From Takakia lepidozioides (lineage: Eukaryota > Streptophyta > Takakiopsida > Takakiales > Takakiaceae): a stretch of 64,000 bases of DNA. Below, in pieces: positions 12,900 to 30,850 of the stretch. Location: the NCBI GenBank assembly GCA_030704615.1, contig CM060734.1:54266042-54330041 (forward strand), written 5' to 3'. The position numbers were made by a program, and so were the translations under genes. Positions within the stretch are counted from its first letter, which is position 1. Each line of letters begins with the position of its first letter. The notes beneath the pieces were generated by a model. The model was not told the DNA's origin and did no database searches. It worked only from the letters and a program-made list of their open reading frames with translations.

Positions 12900-13200
12900 T
12901 TTTCCTTGCCTGGAAGAACGGTTTGCCTCCCTTCCCGACGACTCGGACAATATCTCCCACTGCAATTTAGTTGTGAAGACTATCACATTGTAAGATCTTT
13001 TCCTTTCTTTTTCTTGCGTGGAAGAACGGTTGCCTCCCTTCCCGGCGACTCGGACGATATTTCACACTAGAATTAGGTGTGAAGACGATCACATAGTAAG
13101 ATCTTTTTCCTTTTTTTCATGCCTGGAAGAACGGTTTGCCTCCCTTCCCAATGACTCGGACAACATTTCCCACTACAATTTAGGTGTGAAGACGATCATA
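12900..13200. repeat. ~108-bp tandem repeat, three copies
   Basis: Three successive units share CCTGGAAGAACGGTTTGCC, CCCTTCCCGACGACTCGGAC, AATTTAG.TGTGAAGAC.ATCACAT and TAAGATCTTTTCCTTT (starting near 12,908, 13,015 and 13,121). Copies differ by substitutions and small indels. No reading frame is conserved across units. Confidence 0.75.
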
Positions 13201-13215
13201 GGTGGACGCGTTGCC

Positions 13216-13616
13216 GAAGCAAGCGTAACTTATGGTGTCACTTGACCCCATAGGCCTACTGCCTTCCGGTGGGAAGGTGGACACCGTAATGACTTCCAAC
13301 AGGTGGATTGAACCCACAACCACTCGTGAGAGGGTATGTGCCTTACCACTGGGCTACATGCTCGTTGTTGAAAACAATCACATTGTAAGAATATCTTTTT
13401 CCTTTTTTTTCTTGACCGGAAGAACGGTTTGCCCCCATTGGTAAACAACCAACGTGTAGCCTAGTGGTAAGGGCATATACCCTCTTACGAGTGGTTGTGG
13501 GTTCAAACCACCCTGTTGATTGTTACAAAGGTGTCCAGCATCCACCTTCCTACCAGAAAGGAGTAGCCCTACACCCTTCCGGGTCAAGTGACACTATAAG
13601 TTACGCTTGCTTGGGC
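13216..13616. mobile_element. two SINE copies in head-to-head inverted arrangement (fold-back)
   Basis: On the minus strand, revcomp of 13,341-13,357 gives the A box GTAGCCCAGTGGTAAGG and revcomp of 13,304-13,316 gives the B box GTGGGTTCAATCC. On the plus strand, 13,456-13,470 is GTAGCCTAGTGGTAAG and 13,497-13,509 is GTGGGTTCAAACC. Both share the same 3' body ending near TCAAGTGACAC.ATAAGTTAC, once at 13,217-13,252 (inverted) and once at 13,583-13,612. The arms are about 155-170 bp with a loop of about 75 bp holding a partial copy of the 108-bp repeat. Confidence 0.7.
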
Positions 13617-13929
13617 ACCCCGTCCACCCTTTTTTTTGGCCTCCCTTCTCAACAAGTCAGCATTTTCTTTTTTGGCAAATTTTCGCCCTCAAAAAATAAA
13701 AAATAAAACTCTGTTGCAAATTCTCCATTTTTCATGGATGAAATCACCAAACTTCTTCAAATAAAAAATAAATTATGGATGAATTTGCCAAAATATGGAT
13801 GATATAAATGGATTAAAGTATGAAGGTGGATGATATCTTAATTTGAGTGGATGAACATAATGTATGCCTATTTTTTGCAAAATTTTGTAGCCCCTCGTGC
13901 TGTTTTCCAAATTTTAAAAAAAAAACGCT

Positions 13930-14105
13930 GTCTACGACTCGGACGATATTTCCCACTAGAATGTAGGTGTGAAGACGATCACATTGGTAAGATCTTTTTG
14001 CCTTTTTTTCCTTGCCTGGAAGAACGGTTTGCCTCCCTTCCCCACGACTCCGACGATATTTCACACTAGAATTTAGGTGTGGAGACGATGACATTGTAAG
14101 ATAGG
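13930..14105. repeat. further copies of the ~108-bp repeat
   Basis: One full and one partial unit with ACGACTCGGACGATATTTC, AGGTGTGAAGACGATCACAT, TGCCTGGAAGAACGGTTTG, in the same orientation as the 12.9-13.2 kb array but separated from it by the SINE pair and an AT-rich stretch with GGATGA motifs (13,733-13,860). Confidence 0.7.
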
Positions 14106-15805
14106 TGGAGGTGGAGGTCCTACCAGTACATGGCCCTTTGCCTGCCACAAAATGCCAAAGAGCAGAACCAAAGTTTGGTAGGTGGGTGTGTAAAGCTCCA
14201 AGGTCAGTCTTCCTCAACCCTCTCACACATGTGGGTCCTGCCGTTTCTGCACTTTCCTTTGCAAACAGTGAGTGATGAGTCCGGCCCTCTCCTTTCCAAG
14301 TCATCACTCCTTTCTTCAAAGGCAGCTTCCATGCACCAGAGCCCCAAACCCTTGTTTTACATGGGACTTCAAAATGTCCCATCCAAAATGGGGGCTCTGT
14401 CAGACTATCTCCTTTGGGAAGTCAGTTTGCAAACCCATAGACACGACAAGTTCAGTAGTAGGCAATGATTGTGACAGGGGTCCTTGTTTACCCCCCCCCC
14501 CCTCCCCTTCTACCCAAACTTACAAACAATTTCATAACGGAAATGCCAAGTTAAGTTACATGAAAACATTTGCGACGTGGCTCTTAGTTACGCCGGCTTT
14601 GGCCGGAGTCTTCTCTCTAAAACATTTGCTACAGATTGGAGTCGATTTGCGAATAAGCCCCCCAAGTTTGGAGTCCATTTGCGACAGATTGGAGTCGGAG
14701 ATAGATAGGTTGTTGCGCAAGCATTATGCAAAGGCTGATCGGAATCTCCGCGACCCACATTCTCACCAAAACAACCACCCAAAGCTGAACGTAGTTTATT
14801 CAACTCCGTCAGCCAGCTGGAGTCATCAACTTATTGCGGCTCCAGTGGTATTTCCTACCGCAATATTTAACAAACAAACATATTGGAGAAGACCCGTAAG
14901 AACTATCATTCTCAACATCCCAAAGCATCACAGAATCAAAGGGATTGAGAGACGTTGGATATCACAAGGGGAGTTACCTCCATGAAGGTAAGGGCAGACT
15001 GCAGTTATGACACAGTTCCGTGTGCTGTTGTGGAGCGGGCAGCTGCCCGCGGTCTGATTGACGCGTGTCAGAGATGCTGCCCGCTCAGCGCCGTCTGTCA
15101 CAAGGGACGGCGTCAGTCGGGGAAAGCGACGGGTCGGCGTCGGGCGGGGACGGCGGGCGTGCGAAGGCGGCAGCGGGTGACACGGTGAACGGGCGGGTGG
15201 GGGCGACATAGGCGGGGCACGTGCGGGGAGGTCCTGAGCTATGGCGGTCTTGCTATTGCGTCTTGCTCCTAGGCTTTCTCTCTCGGGGCCTTCACCTTCA
15301 ACCAGCTCGCTGCGCCGTGCTCTACAGATGCCAGCCATGTCTCGAGGGGCTTGCAGACTGAGGTTCAGGTTTGGTTTACTGGGAGTGCAGCGGGCGGATG
15401 CACAGATGTGAAGTCTGGCAGAAGTTGTTGCGTGTTTTTTTTGGTGTGTGTGGGGGCGGGGGGGGTAAGTGCCTCGTTTCCACGTTGTGGTGATGGAGTG
15501 AGAGCTGCGAAATGGTGCGGGGAATGTGCAGAATGTGGCATTCGGATAGGGGGGATCACCCGCGGTGGCAACTTGTTCCTCTGTGGAGTCTTTGATTTGA
15601 AGATAGGAGTTGGAGATACGCGAGGATCAGTGGTGTGCAGCGGCGGGCAGCCGGATGTCTTAATGATGGAAGCAGGAATGTGGGACTGGAGAATGTGGTT
15701 TCAAGAGAGATGCAGCAGTAAGTTATTGGGCACTCTGTTTTTCAGAAGCCATAGTAATAATTAAGGTAGGGAGAGAGAGAGTCGGAGAGGGAGAGGCAGA
15801 GAGAA
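14106..15805. other. NDR upstream region; CpG-rich segment at about 15,040-15,330
   Basis: No convincing gene. Bases 15,040-15,330 are markedly richer in CG dinucleotides than the surroundings and lie upstream of the kinase start, as expected of a promoter or 5'-leader region. A plus-strand frame at 15,241 (59 codons, starting MAVLLLRLAPRLSLSG, Arg-rich) looks like an upstream ORF or an orphan first exon; I could not join it to anything. A TGGCTCTTAGTTACGCCGGC motif at 14,577 recurs at 50,398. Confidence 0.4.
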
Positions 15806-23576
<7,771 letters not shown>

Positions 23577-25213
23577 TAGCCATGTCCGCATTGCTTTCTT
23601 ATCTTCTTTACATTTTATAGGATGTTGCATAGAGACCTGTCTATTTAGTTGTAATCAGTGTGTAGGCTGGTCCTAGGGGTGTGCCTTCCTGTATGTGTAC
23701 TCAAGTGTTCATTGTTGAGACTGGCTCGAGAAGTTTGTTGAATATTGCTAGTTTTGAGTAGCAATGGATTGGCTTGTAGGCAGAGACGTAGGAGGTTGGG
23801 AAGGCTTGGTATGTAGTGCTAGTCATCCAATTTGACGTGGTCACTGTGCCCATTTACTTCAGCTATAAGCTTGTAGAAGCCTCTGGCTGGGCTCAAGAAA
23901 TAAACATAGATCAAAGCTGGATTCTTAGGATTATTGCAAGTGCTTTGGTTGAGGCGTGGTCATGTAGGCCTATCGTGAATACTTGAGCGTCTACAGTGGA
24001 GCTTCAGTGCATTTAGGTATGTGTGGGTTATATAATTTATGTTGGGATTTTCAGCTGTAGCTGTGAGTGCAGCCAAATTTTGTCACCAAGATTAGTACTA
24101 GATGAGTGTAGCAGCCCTATGGAATAACTAGTATGAGACTCATGGCAAAGGCACAGAACGGCCTCTTGCTTTCACATCTTGATTTGCAGGGACTCTTAGA
24201 TTGGGTCATCAGCACCAACGCAGAATGACCAGGATCTACATTTCGAGCTATGCTGTCATAGGCCTTCATGCTGGGACTACTTGCAGAAACACTTGGGCCT
24301 GAATTGAGTGTGATGTTATGAAGTACCTATAAACCTCAGGTGCTTCCATTTTCTCGTTCGGCGTCAGAAACCAGCTCAACCAATTTGCAGTTTGTAGTAG
24401 CAATTTCCAATGTGCTGGAGACTGCATGGAGTGATTATACCCAACAGATTTGATCTGTCATTAACCCTAAACCTGACCATCATTAGCAGAGGGGGCATAC
24501 ATGATCAGAACCATCATCAATCATACGCATGCGGGCACCTCTAAACAGATTGACAAGTTGGTCTCAGTTAATGTATTGCAGAGTTTGCCACTAAAGAAAC
24601 TGTAATTTCCACCATTGTCTAGAAAAGAAACTTCAGGTAGGAATAGAACGGATTTGAATGTTGAGAAGCAGCAGCTTTTGAGAGCTTGTGCTGGATGTAC
24701 TGGTGGACACTGCAACTTCCTTTCTCATGTCACCCCACATGTCATGGTCATTAAATATACTCAATTTGGTCAGGGATTATTGGTTGATACAAGCTTGATC
24801 TGAAGATTGGCTGATTGATAGATTGAGTATATTTAAGTTTTATCTGTCATTACCAACTGCAAAAACTACACAAAGTCAGTCCAGACTGTCAAAGAAGGCT
24901 GTATGTACTGGTTTGTTTGAACTGGCTGGCTCAGCAAAGATTGCACGTACAAAGAACATTATGCTTTATCAACCCATGTCCAGCTTTTGCGTCGAATGTA
25001 ACAGGTAGTAACCTCGCACTCAATACCACAACCCCAATACGTCCAGCTCAAAAAGAACTCCTCCTGGTTTACAAATCCACTATCTTGCCCACCACATATG
25101 GGGAAGAAATTGGCAATGCCACCTGCACTTGATGCTGGTCTCAAGTTTCTTAAGATAGTCTCAGTTGTTGCATCAATTCTATGCAACATTCCGATAAGCT
25201 CTTCATCTGTAGA
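23577..25213. other. 3' flank of NDR, no gene recognised
   Basis: The first few hundred bases are presumably kinase 3' UTR. I see no family similarity in the remainder on either strand. Confidence 0.5.
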
Positions 25214-25766
25214 CTATTCTTGTACAAAGAGATTCAGCTGGTGTATCTGCAAAAAGCAGAAAAACAGCTGTATTCTCAGCCAGTCACCACTTACAAGCTC
25301 ACAACGATCCATGTGAAAACATGTAAAAAATGCTTCGAAGACTGCTTCAAGGTTGTGGGAAGAAAATGTGCAGAGATTCTCAATTAGATACAGATAATAT
25401 GCTATGGAGACTCCAAGAAATCCATTGACCTTGTATGGGTTTTAAGTAATAGCACTAACAAGTGTGTTGCAGAAGGAACAGTACCCGTTTGAAGATACCT
25501 CCAAATACTGATGTGCAGCCTCTAATTGTTGGTGGGCCAATGCAACGAGAGATTGTAGACGCAACAGGTTCCTCGGAAGATCTCTGGAGAGTCAACAGAT
25601 ATGATCTAGGATTAAATTGCCAAACATCCAACTCCATCTCCGAGCCATCCTCTCCCAGGGAAGTGCGCAGCCAATCTACCAAAACCTGTCTGCAATATTT
25701 CAAACCGTATGCAGTTGCACTTTCCAGACAAGACCAATTTGCTCCTATAGCATACACTGCCAACAT
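25214..25766 (-). CDS. candidate small gene, function unknown (faint RPP14/POP5 resemblance)
   Basis: The frame opens at an ATG at 25,766 and runs to 25,485, where a GT donor follows FGGIFKR. A short exon 25,214-25,246 after a T-rich acceptor (TTTTTGCAG) adds IHQLNLFVQE and a stop in phase. An alternative first acceptor at 25,690 would start the exon at 25,689, also in phase. The text VLVDWLRTSLGEDGSEMELD and YLLTLQRSSEEPVAST has the rhythm of small RNase P subunits (RPP14/POP5), but the match is by eye only. It lies just downstream of BUD13 on the same strand. It may equally be a chance open frame. Confidence 0.3.
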
Positions 25767-26016
25767 GTCCCAAAGAACTTATCACCATCAAAACCTCTTG
25801 GAGGACAGTTAAACTACGACCCCTCCCAACTCTACCCAGGCATGCTCTTGGGGCCTGCAAGAGACACACTGACTTTTGAGATTCTACAAGAAATTTTCAA
25901 ATATTTCAACTTACTCTTACCAGCTCAGTCAGAAAGAATCCACACACAAAAGGCATATGAACTGCGAGCTCATAGCTTCATACCCTCCTGGAGACCTTGA
26001 AGTGGAGTTCCCACTC

Positions 26017-27477
26017 CTACATATCTGAAACAGACCAGAGATATGCCTCCAGCTCCATTGCTTGCTTTTCATTCTTCGACTTAAACATTTCCTTCTCAAA
26101 CCCTGTACTTCGATCTACCCCATCCCAATGCCGACCAGGCTTGATACCATAACGATTAGCGGGAGCTCCCCCACCTCTTTTTAACCAGCTGTGATTGGGT
26201 ATGTCCTGTGGCACGATAAATCCCGACTCTTTCATTTCCTCCCTTGATCCCAAGTCTTCCAGAACAGGAACGGAGCTCTTCTGCTTGACGAGATGAGCCA
26301 TAGGATCCCCCCAGCGCAGCCGATCCTTGAGAGATTGATCTAGCTCGGGATCATCTCTGGACCGTGCAAAGGGTTTACTTTTCTCCTCCTCAAACTCAGC
26401 CCGCCTTGCTTCAGCTTCTCGCTTTTGTGCCAAGCCTTTTCCCCACTCTAGTGGCTTTTCTTTAGGTTTAGCATCACCCTGCTGTTGCCGTAGCAACTCT
26501 TCTAACCCTTCCAGCCTCCTACCTCGTTTGTCACGATAAACGGTCTCTGCACCTCGGCCACTTAGTGAAGGATCCATGTCTTTAATTCTCTTGGCATCGA
26601 GTTGTTTCTTGCGGGCAAGCTCTTCCAGATGCCCCTTGTCAGATGTAAGGCCTGCACGAGTGCCATCCGTCATCGTCTCTCTTTTCCGCATCCCATCCCT
26701 CTTGTCATGCTTTCTATCAGCAGAAAGAAGATCTGGTTCCTCCCTGGAAACCGAAGCAGAGGATTTCCTCCTGGGCGGTGACAAATCGGGAGGAGCAGAC
26801 TGTGATTGCTCTTCTGCTTGTATCCTACTGCCGCCGCTTCGTGCAGCAAGAGGAGGTCTTGGAGGCTTCCTTCGGCGCGGGGAGAGATCGACTTCACGAA
26901 CCTTAACGGAAGAGCGCCTCACTGGCGGAGACAAATCTTCTGAATCTCTTTCAGAAAAGGCCCTCCTTCTAGGAAAGGATAAATCAGAACTCTTAGCTAT
27001 TTTCCGTGGGGGAGACAGATCCGGACTTCTGGAAGACCTCCTTCGAGGAGGAGACGAATCAGGGGTCCGACCTCTCCTTCGGGGTGGAGAATAATCAGGA
27101 CTCTTGGCCCTCCTTCGAGGAGGGGACAAATCCGAAGGCCCAGGCTCGGTAGCGTCTCCACTGACTGCAACCCAGCCACTCCCGTCATTTGCAACCGACA
27201 TGTAGGGGCGGTGTTGCTTTGCTGCCTCCATCTTGTGCATCCGCTTCACCTCCACATCCTCTATCACCTGCGGCCCTTCTCCCTCCTCATCCTTCTCATG
27301 GTCCGATTCCTCTACCACTTGTTTCTGCCATGTTGCATCATCATCCACGATGATCACACCTGCCGCCGAAGTAATCTGGGAGCCTTTCCTCTTCTTGCTC
27401 TTAAGCTTGCCGCGCTTGCTCTCCTCAGCGCTGCTACTGCTATAACGCTTCAGGTAGCTCTGCATTGCCGACGCCAT
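26017..27477 (-). CDS. BUD13: BUD13 pre-mRNA splicing factor (RES complex), single exon
   Basis: 486 codons from the ATG at 27,475-27,477. The N-terminus is the family's AMQSYLKRY followed by a lysine-rich stretch. The middle (about residues 115-240) carries about nine copies of a DLSPPRRR/DSSPPRRR-type motif, likely phosphorylated and disordered. The C-terminal third is the conserved BUD13 domain with ELARKKQLDAKRIKDMDPSL, AETVYRDKRGRR, then RYGIKPGRHWDGVDRSTGFE and the invariant end EAYLWSVSDM. BUD13 with Snu17/IST3 and Pml1 forms the RES complex that promotes activation of the spliceosome and nuclear retention of unspliced pre-mRNA. The length is close to plant homologues. No intron interrupts the frame. 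Confidence 0.95.
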   Translation of the reverse strand: MASAMQSYLKRYSSSSAEESKRGKLKSKKRKGSQITSAAGVIIVDDDATWQKQVVEESDHEKDEEGEGPQVIEDVEVKRMHKMEAAKQHRPYMSVANDGSGWVAVSGDATEPGPSDLSPPRRRAKSPDYSPPRRRGRTPDSSPPRRRSSRSPDLSPPRKIAKSSDLSFPRRRAFSERDSEDLSPPVRRSSVKVREVDLSPRRRKPPRPPLAARSGGSRIQAEEQSQSAPPDLSPPRRKSSASVSREEPDLLSADRKHDKRDGMRKRETMTDGTRAGLTSDKGHLEELARKKQLDAKRIKDMDPSLSGRGAETVYRDKRGRRLEGLEELLRQQQGDAKPKEKPLEWGKGLAQKREAEARRAEFEEEKSKPFARSRDDPELDQSLKDRLRWGDPMAHLVKQKSSVPVLEDLGSREEMKESGFIVPQDIPNHSWLKRGGGAPANRYGIKPGRHWDGVDRSTGFEKEMFKSKNEKQAMELEAYLWSVSDM

Positions 27478-27976
27478 ATCTACAAGCTCGAATTCCTTGC
27501 TGCTTTCTCACACTAGGTGGCCGTCACAAGATGCGTGCGAGATGGCCGCCATAGCGCAGGCTGTGGACCAAGGCAAGCTGTGCCAGCAGACCCTCCATGG
27601 AAGCTCGCTTCCTCAATTGATGGGAACCTGGGAACGCTATGGTAATCACGGGTCTTTATATCAGTCTTATGTTTACTAATATGTATTGTTTTCTTTTTCT
27701 TTTTCTTTTTCTTCTTCTTCTTCTTTTTTCTTTAAAAGTACTTTTAGAGAACAGGGGCCGGCACAGAGGCCCTGGATATTATTATTGATTTATTTGGAAT
27801 TATTACCCCGGGGGGGGGGGGGTGCCAGAAGCTGAGAGAAAACTCCAGCTGAAGCCTGTGTAAGAGCCACTTCACCTTGTGGCTACTGTCCTCTATCGGG
27901 GGTAGGCTCTATATTGGGGAGTATATAATCTGTAGGCATCCACTTTGGATGATTTGCAGGTTCTTAATTTTGCTGC
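27478..27976. other. BUD13 upstream region with pyrimidine microsatellite and G run
   Basis: Includes a TTTTTC/TTC repeat at about 27,682-27,735 and 13 G at 27,810-27,822 followed by a SINE-tail-like segment (CTTGTGGCTACTGTCC). A plus-strand ATG at 27,542 starts MAAIAQAVDQGKLCQQTLHG and meets a donor-like GTAATC after 33 codons. It could be the first exon of a divergent gene only 64 bp from BUD13, but no second exon was found. Confidence 0.4.
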
Positions 27977-28207
27977 ACTCCTGCAAGAGACCAACATAAG
28001 CATTGGAGTCTGCCAAAATACCTCGTCAGTTCAAAATATGCAGCGCTTCTTTCAGTTGCCCTGACTTATATAGTCCCATCACATCCCCACAAGTGCAAGA
28101 GCTCTTGTTGAATCCCTCTCTTGCTTTTTTTTCAGAAACGGTAGCCATAGTGGAAGTACCTGTCTCTCAGAAAATTTGCCTGATTTAACGCTGCCATCCT
28201 GCATGTC
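27977..28207 (-). pseudogene. truncated 5' copy of the PPR gene
   Basis: The minus strand reads CGDVMGLYKSGQLKEALHILN, one TGA stop, then RGILADSNAYVGLLQEC, aligning with [20 protein letters not shown] and [12 protein letters not shown] near the N-terminus of the intact gene that starts at 30,850. The start region (CCTGCATG) also matches. Similarity ends abruptly at about 27,977, so only the first ~75 codons remain. It lies only four bases beyond the stop of the intact gene, as expected from an unequal tandem duplication. Confidence 0.75.
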
Positions 28208-28210
28208 GTT

Positions 28211-30850
28211 TCACCAGTAATCCCCACAGGAACAAACCCCAAATTGGAAGTGATGAAAGCGATTGGCATCCCGTACAATAAGAGCTCGCCCAACAATCTT
28301 AGAGATGAACTTGGCGGCCGTGTGGCAGTCACCACACACCCGAAGGTTTTTGATGATGCGGATAGGTGTGCCAGGGGGCGTGCTGATGAGCCCAAAAGCA
28401 ATGGCCAGCTTCTCACTGTGGTGGCAAAGAGAAGATTCCTTCCGCTCCTCCTCCACATCATGCAACACAAAGCGTGTGTCAGGCACATACCCAGCCTCCT
28501 TCATCCGCCCAAACAATCTCTTCAGTTCAGCATGGATTTCCTCCATTTGTGGATGCAATTTATCTTCGACAACAAATGAATGCACAAGGTTGTTGACCTC
28601 AATGGTGCTGCAGCCTGGCTCCTTTCTGACACCCTTGTCCTTCATTAATTTTCTCACCTTTGCTTTATCATCCCACCTGCCAGCTGCAGCGTATATGTTT
28701 GATAGTACTACATAAGCTGGAGCGTGCCATGGATCCCTCTTGAGAACACCTTTTGCTGCACGTTCCGCTGCTTCAACATCACCATGAATTCCAGTGGCAC
28801 TAAGCAAGGCCCCCCATACCGGACTATCCGCTTCAACTGGCATCTTCTTGATGAAGGCCTGTGCCTCATCCAATTGTCCTGCACGGCCAAGAAGATCTAC
28901 CATGCACCCAAAATGCTCCACTGTAGGAGTGACACCATGATCTTGACCCATAGTATTGAAGTAGTGACGGCCTTCATCTACTAGGCCAACATGGCGACAG
29001 GCAGAGAGAAGGGATGTGAAGGTGACACCATCTGGTTTCAAGCCTTCCATTAGCATTTGTTCAAACAGTCGCAGTGCCTCCCTACCACACCCATGCTGAG
29101 CATATCCTGTCATCATTGCATTCCACGATACCAGATCTTGCTTAGCCATTTTGTCAAACACTTCACGAGCATCCTTTAGTTCCCCACATTTGGCATACAT
29201 GTCAACAATGCTATTTCCTAAAATGATATCTGGCACTATTCCACTTTTGCTGATGTCAGTGTGGACCTGCTTGCCCTTTTCCAGGGCTCCTAGGCTGGCA
29301 CACGCATTGAGAATGCAAGTGTATGTGACACTGTCGGGCACTATCCCCTCCTGTTGCATTTGCTCATAAATAGTCAGGGCCTCCCTACCACACCCATGCT
29401 GAACATATCCTGTGATCATGGCATTCCATGAGACCACGTCTCGCTTATCCATGTTATCAAACACTTGCCGTGCATCCTGTACACTCCCACATTTGGCATA
29501 CATGTCGACAAGGGCAGTCTTCAAATTAGTGGATGATGCAACTCCAGCTCTGATGATCGCAGCATGGACCTCTTTGCCTTTTTCCAGAGCTCCTATGCTG
29601 CAGAACGCATTGAGAATGCAAATGTACGTTACACATTCAGGTATCACCCCTTCCCGTTGCATTTGCTCATAGACATTCAAAGCCTCCCTGCCATCCCCAT
29701 GGTGAGCATATCCTCCGATCATGGCATTCCAAGAGATCACATCTCGCTTAGCCATATTGTCAAACACGAGACGTGCATCCTCCATGCTCCCGCACTTGGC
29801 ATACATGTCTACCAGGGTATTTTCCAAATTAATATATGATGTGATTCCAGCTTTGATGATCTTAGCATGGATCTCCCTGCCCTTTTCCAGGGCTCCTAGG
29901 CTGGCACATGCATTGAGGATGCAAACGAACGTGACCCTGCTGGGTGTCACCCCATCCTGTTGCATTTGTTCATAGATCTTGAAAGCCTCCCTCCCATACC
30001 CATGCTGAGCATATCCTGCGATCATGGCGTTCCATGAGACCACATCTCGTTGAGTCATTTTGTCAAACACTTGACGTGCCTCCTTCATGCTCCCACATTT
30101 GGCATACATGTCAGCAAGGGCAGTCTCTAAATTGACATTGGAGCCAATTCCAGTTTTGACAATGTCAGCATGGACTTCTTTCCCCTTCTCCAGGGCTCCT
30201 AGGCTGGCACATGCATTGAGAACACAAATGTACGTAACCCTGCTTGGCATCACCCCTTTCAGTTGCATTTGACCATAGAGCTTCAAAGCCTCTCTACCAC
30301 AGCCCTGCCTGGTATACCCTCCTATCATCATAGTCCACGTAAAGACCGTTCTTTCTGGCATTTTGTCAAACAACTGGCGGGCATCTGCCACTCTCCCGCA
30401 CTTGGTATACATGTTGATTAGTGTGTTCAGTAGAAAAATGTTGGGCTTGAATCCACTTTGGATGATGTGGGCGTGCACCTGCTTTCCATTGGCCAGGTGT
30501 TTCACGTTCATGCACTCCTGCAGGATATAAATATACGTATGGGAGTCTGCCTGAAAGCCTGGTTGGTTCAACATGTGCAGCGCCTCCCTCAGTTGGCCTG
30601 CCTTACATAGTGTCCGCACATCCCCACAAGTGCCAAAACAGTTCTTATTGACTTCTTCTTTCTGTTCAAAAGCAGTGGTAATTGTGTAGGTGCAACCCTT
30701 GCCACCAGCCTGATTTCCAACCAGCAACTGTGACCAGTTCAACCCTGCCATTCTGCATGGGTCAAAACTATCAGTAATACACGAATAACACTTGAACTCA
30801 CAAATACATATCTCAAGGCTCCTAGACAGTTGAAAGAAACGCCTCCTCAT
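28211..30850 (-). CDS. PLS-type PPR protein with E and DYW domains, intronless
   Basis: 879 codons from the ATG at 30,848-30,850. After an N-terminal region of about 95 residues come tandem P-L-S triplets. Five central modules of about 101 residues are strikingly alike, each with [39 protein letters not shown] and [22 protein letters not shown]. An E region follows ([45 protein letters not shown]), then a complete DYW domain in the last ~136 residues with CHHSEKLA (the HxE deaminase motif), RVCGDCH (CxxC), the Cys-x-Cys near the end and the terminal DYW. DYW proteins are cytidine deaminases that edit C to U in chloroplast or mitochondrial transcripts; all metal ligands are present, so it is predicted active. 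Organelle and target are unknown. Lack of introns is usual. Confidence 0.95.
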   Translation of the reverse strand: MRRRFFQLSRSLEICICEFKCYSCITDSFDPCRMAGLNWSQLLVGNQAGGKGCTYTITTAFEQKEEVNKNCFGTCGDVRTLCKAGQLREALHMLNQPGFQADSHTYIYILQECMNVKHLANGKQVHAHIIQSGFKPNIFLLNTLINMYTKCGRVADARQLFDKMPERTVFTWTMMIGGYTRQGCGREALKLYGQMQLKGVMPSRVTYICVLNACASLGALEKGKEVHADIVKTGIGSNVNLETALADMYAKCGSMKEARQVFDKMTQRDVVSWNAMIAGYAQHGYGREAFKIYEQMQQDGVTPSRVTFVCILNACASLGALEKGREIHAKIIKAGITSYINLENTLVDMYAKCGSMEDARLVFDNMAKRDVISWNAMIGGYAHHGDGREALNVYEQMQREGVIPECVTYICILNAFCSIGALEKGKEVHAAIIRAGVASSTNLKTALVDMYAKCGSVQDARQVFDNMDKRDVVSWNAMITGYVQHGCGREALTIYEQMQQEGIVPDSVTYTCILNACASLGALEKGKQVHTDISKSGIVPDIILGNSIVDMYAKCGELKDAREVFDKMAKQDLVSWNAMMTGYAQHGCGREALRLFEQMLMEGLKPDGVTFTSLLSACRHVGLVDEGRHYFNTMGQDHGVTPTVEHFGCMVDLLGRAGQLDEAQAFIKKMPVEADSPVWGALLSATGIHGDVEAAERAAKGVLKRDPWHAPAYVVLSNIYAAAGRWDDKAKVRKLMKDKGVRKEPGCSTIEVNNLVHSFVVEDKLHPQMEEIHAELKRLFGRMKEAGYVPDTRFVLHDVEEERKESSLCHHSEKLAIAFGLISTPPGTPIRIIKNLRVCGDCHTAAKFISKIVGRALIVRDANRFHHFQFGVCSCGDYW

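Noticed and set aside
12117-13620. Functional tRNA genes
   Set aside because: A and B boxes are present but no cloverleaf with acceptor stem can be formed; these are SINE heads.
13813-14985. Long frames of 189 (-) and 237 (+) codons
   Set aside because: They run through the 108-bp repeat and low-complexity sequence, overlap each other on opposite strands and match no family.
14928-15338. 136-codon minus-strand frame upstream of the kinase
   Set aside because: It lies in a CpG-rich segment where stops are rare; composition (Arg/Pro/Ser) is that of random GC-rich DNA.
26576-27094. 172-codon plus-strand frame opposite BUD13
   Set aside because: It is the mirror of the DLSPPRRR repeats of BUD13 on the other strand; the minus strand has the conserved family text.
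27542-27640. First exon of a gene divergent from BUD13
   Set aside because: 33 codons with a weak donor and no following exon; kept only as a remark.
28263-30272. Many plus-strand frames across the PPR gene
   Set aside because: They are antisense shadows of the repeated PPR modules.
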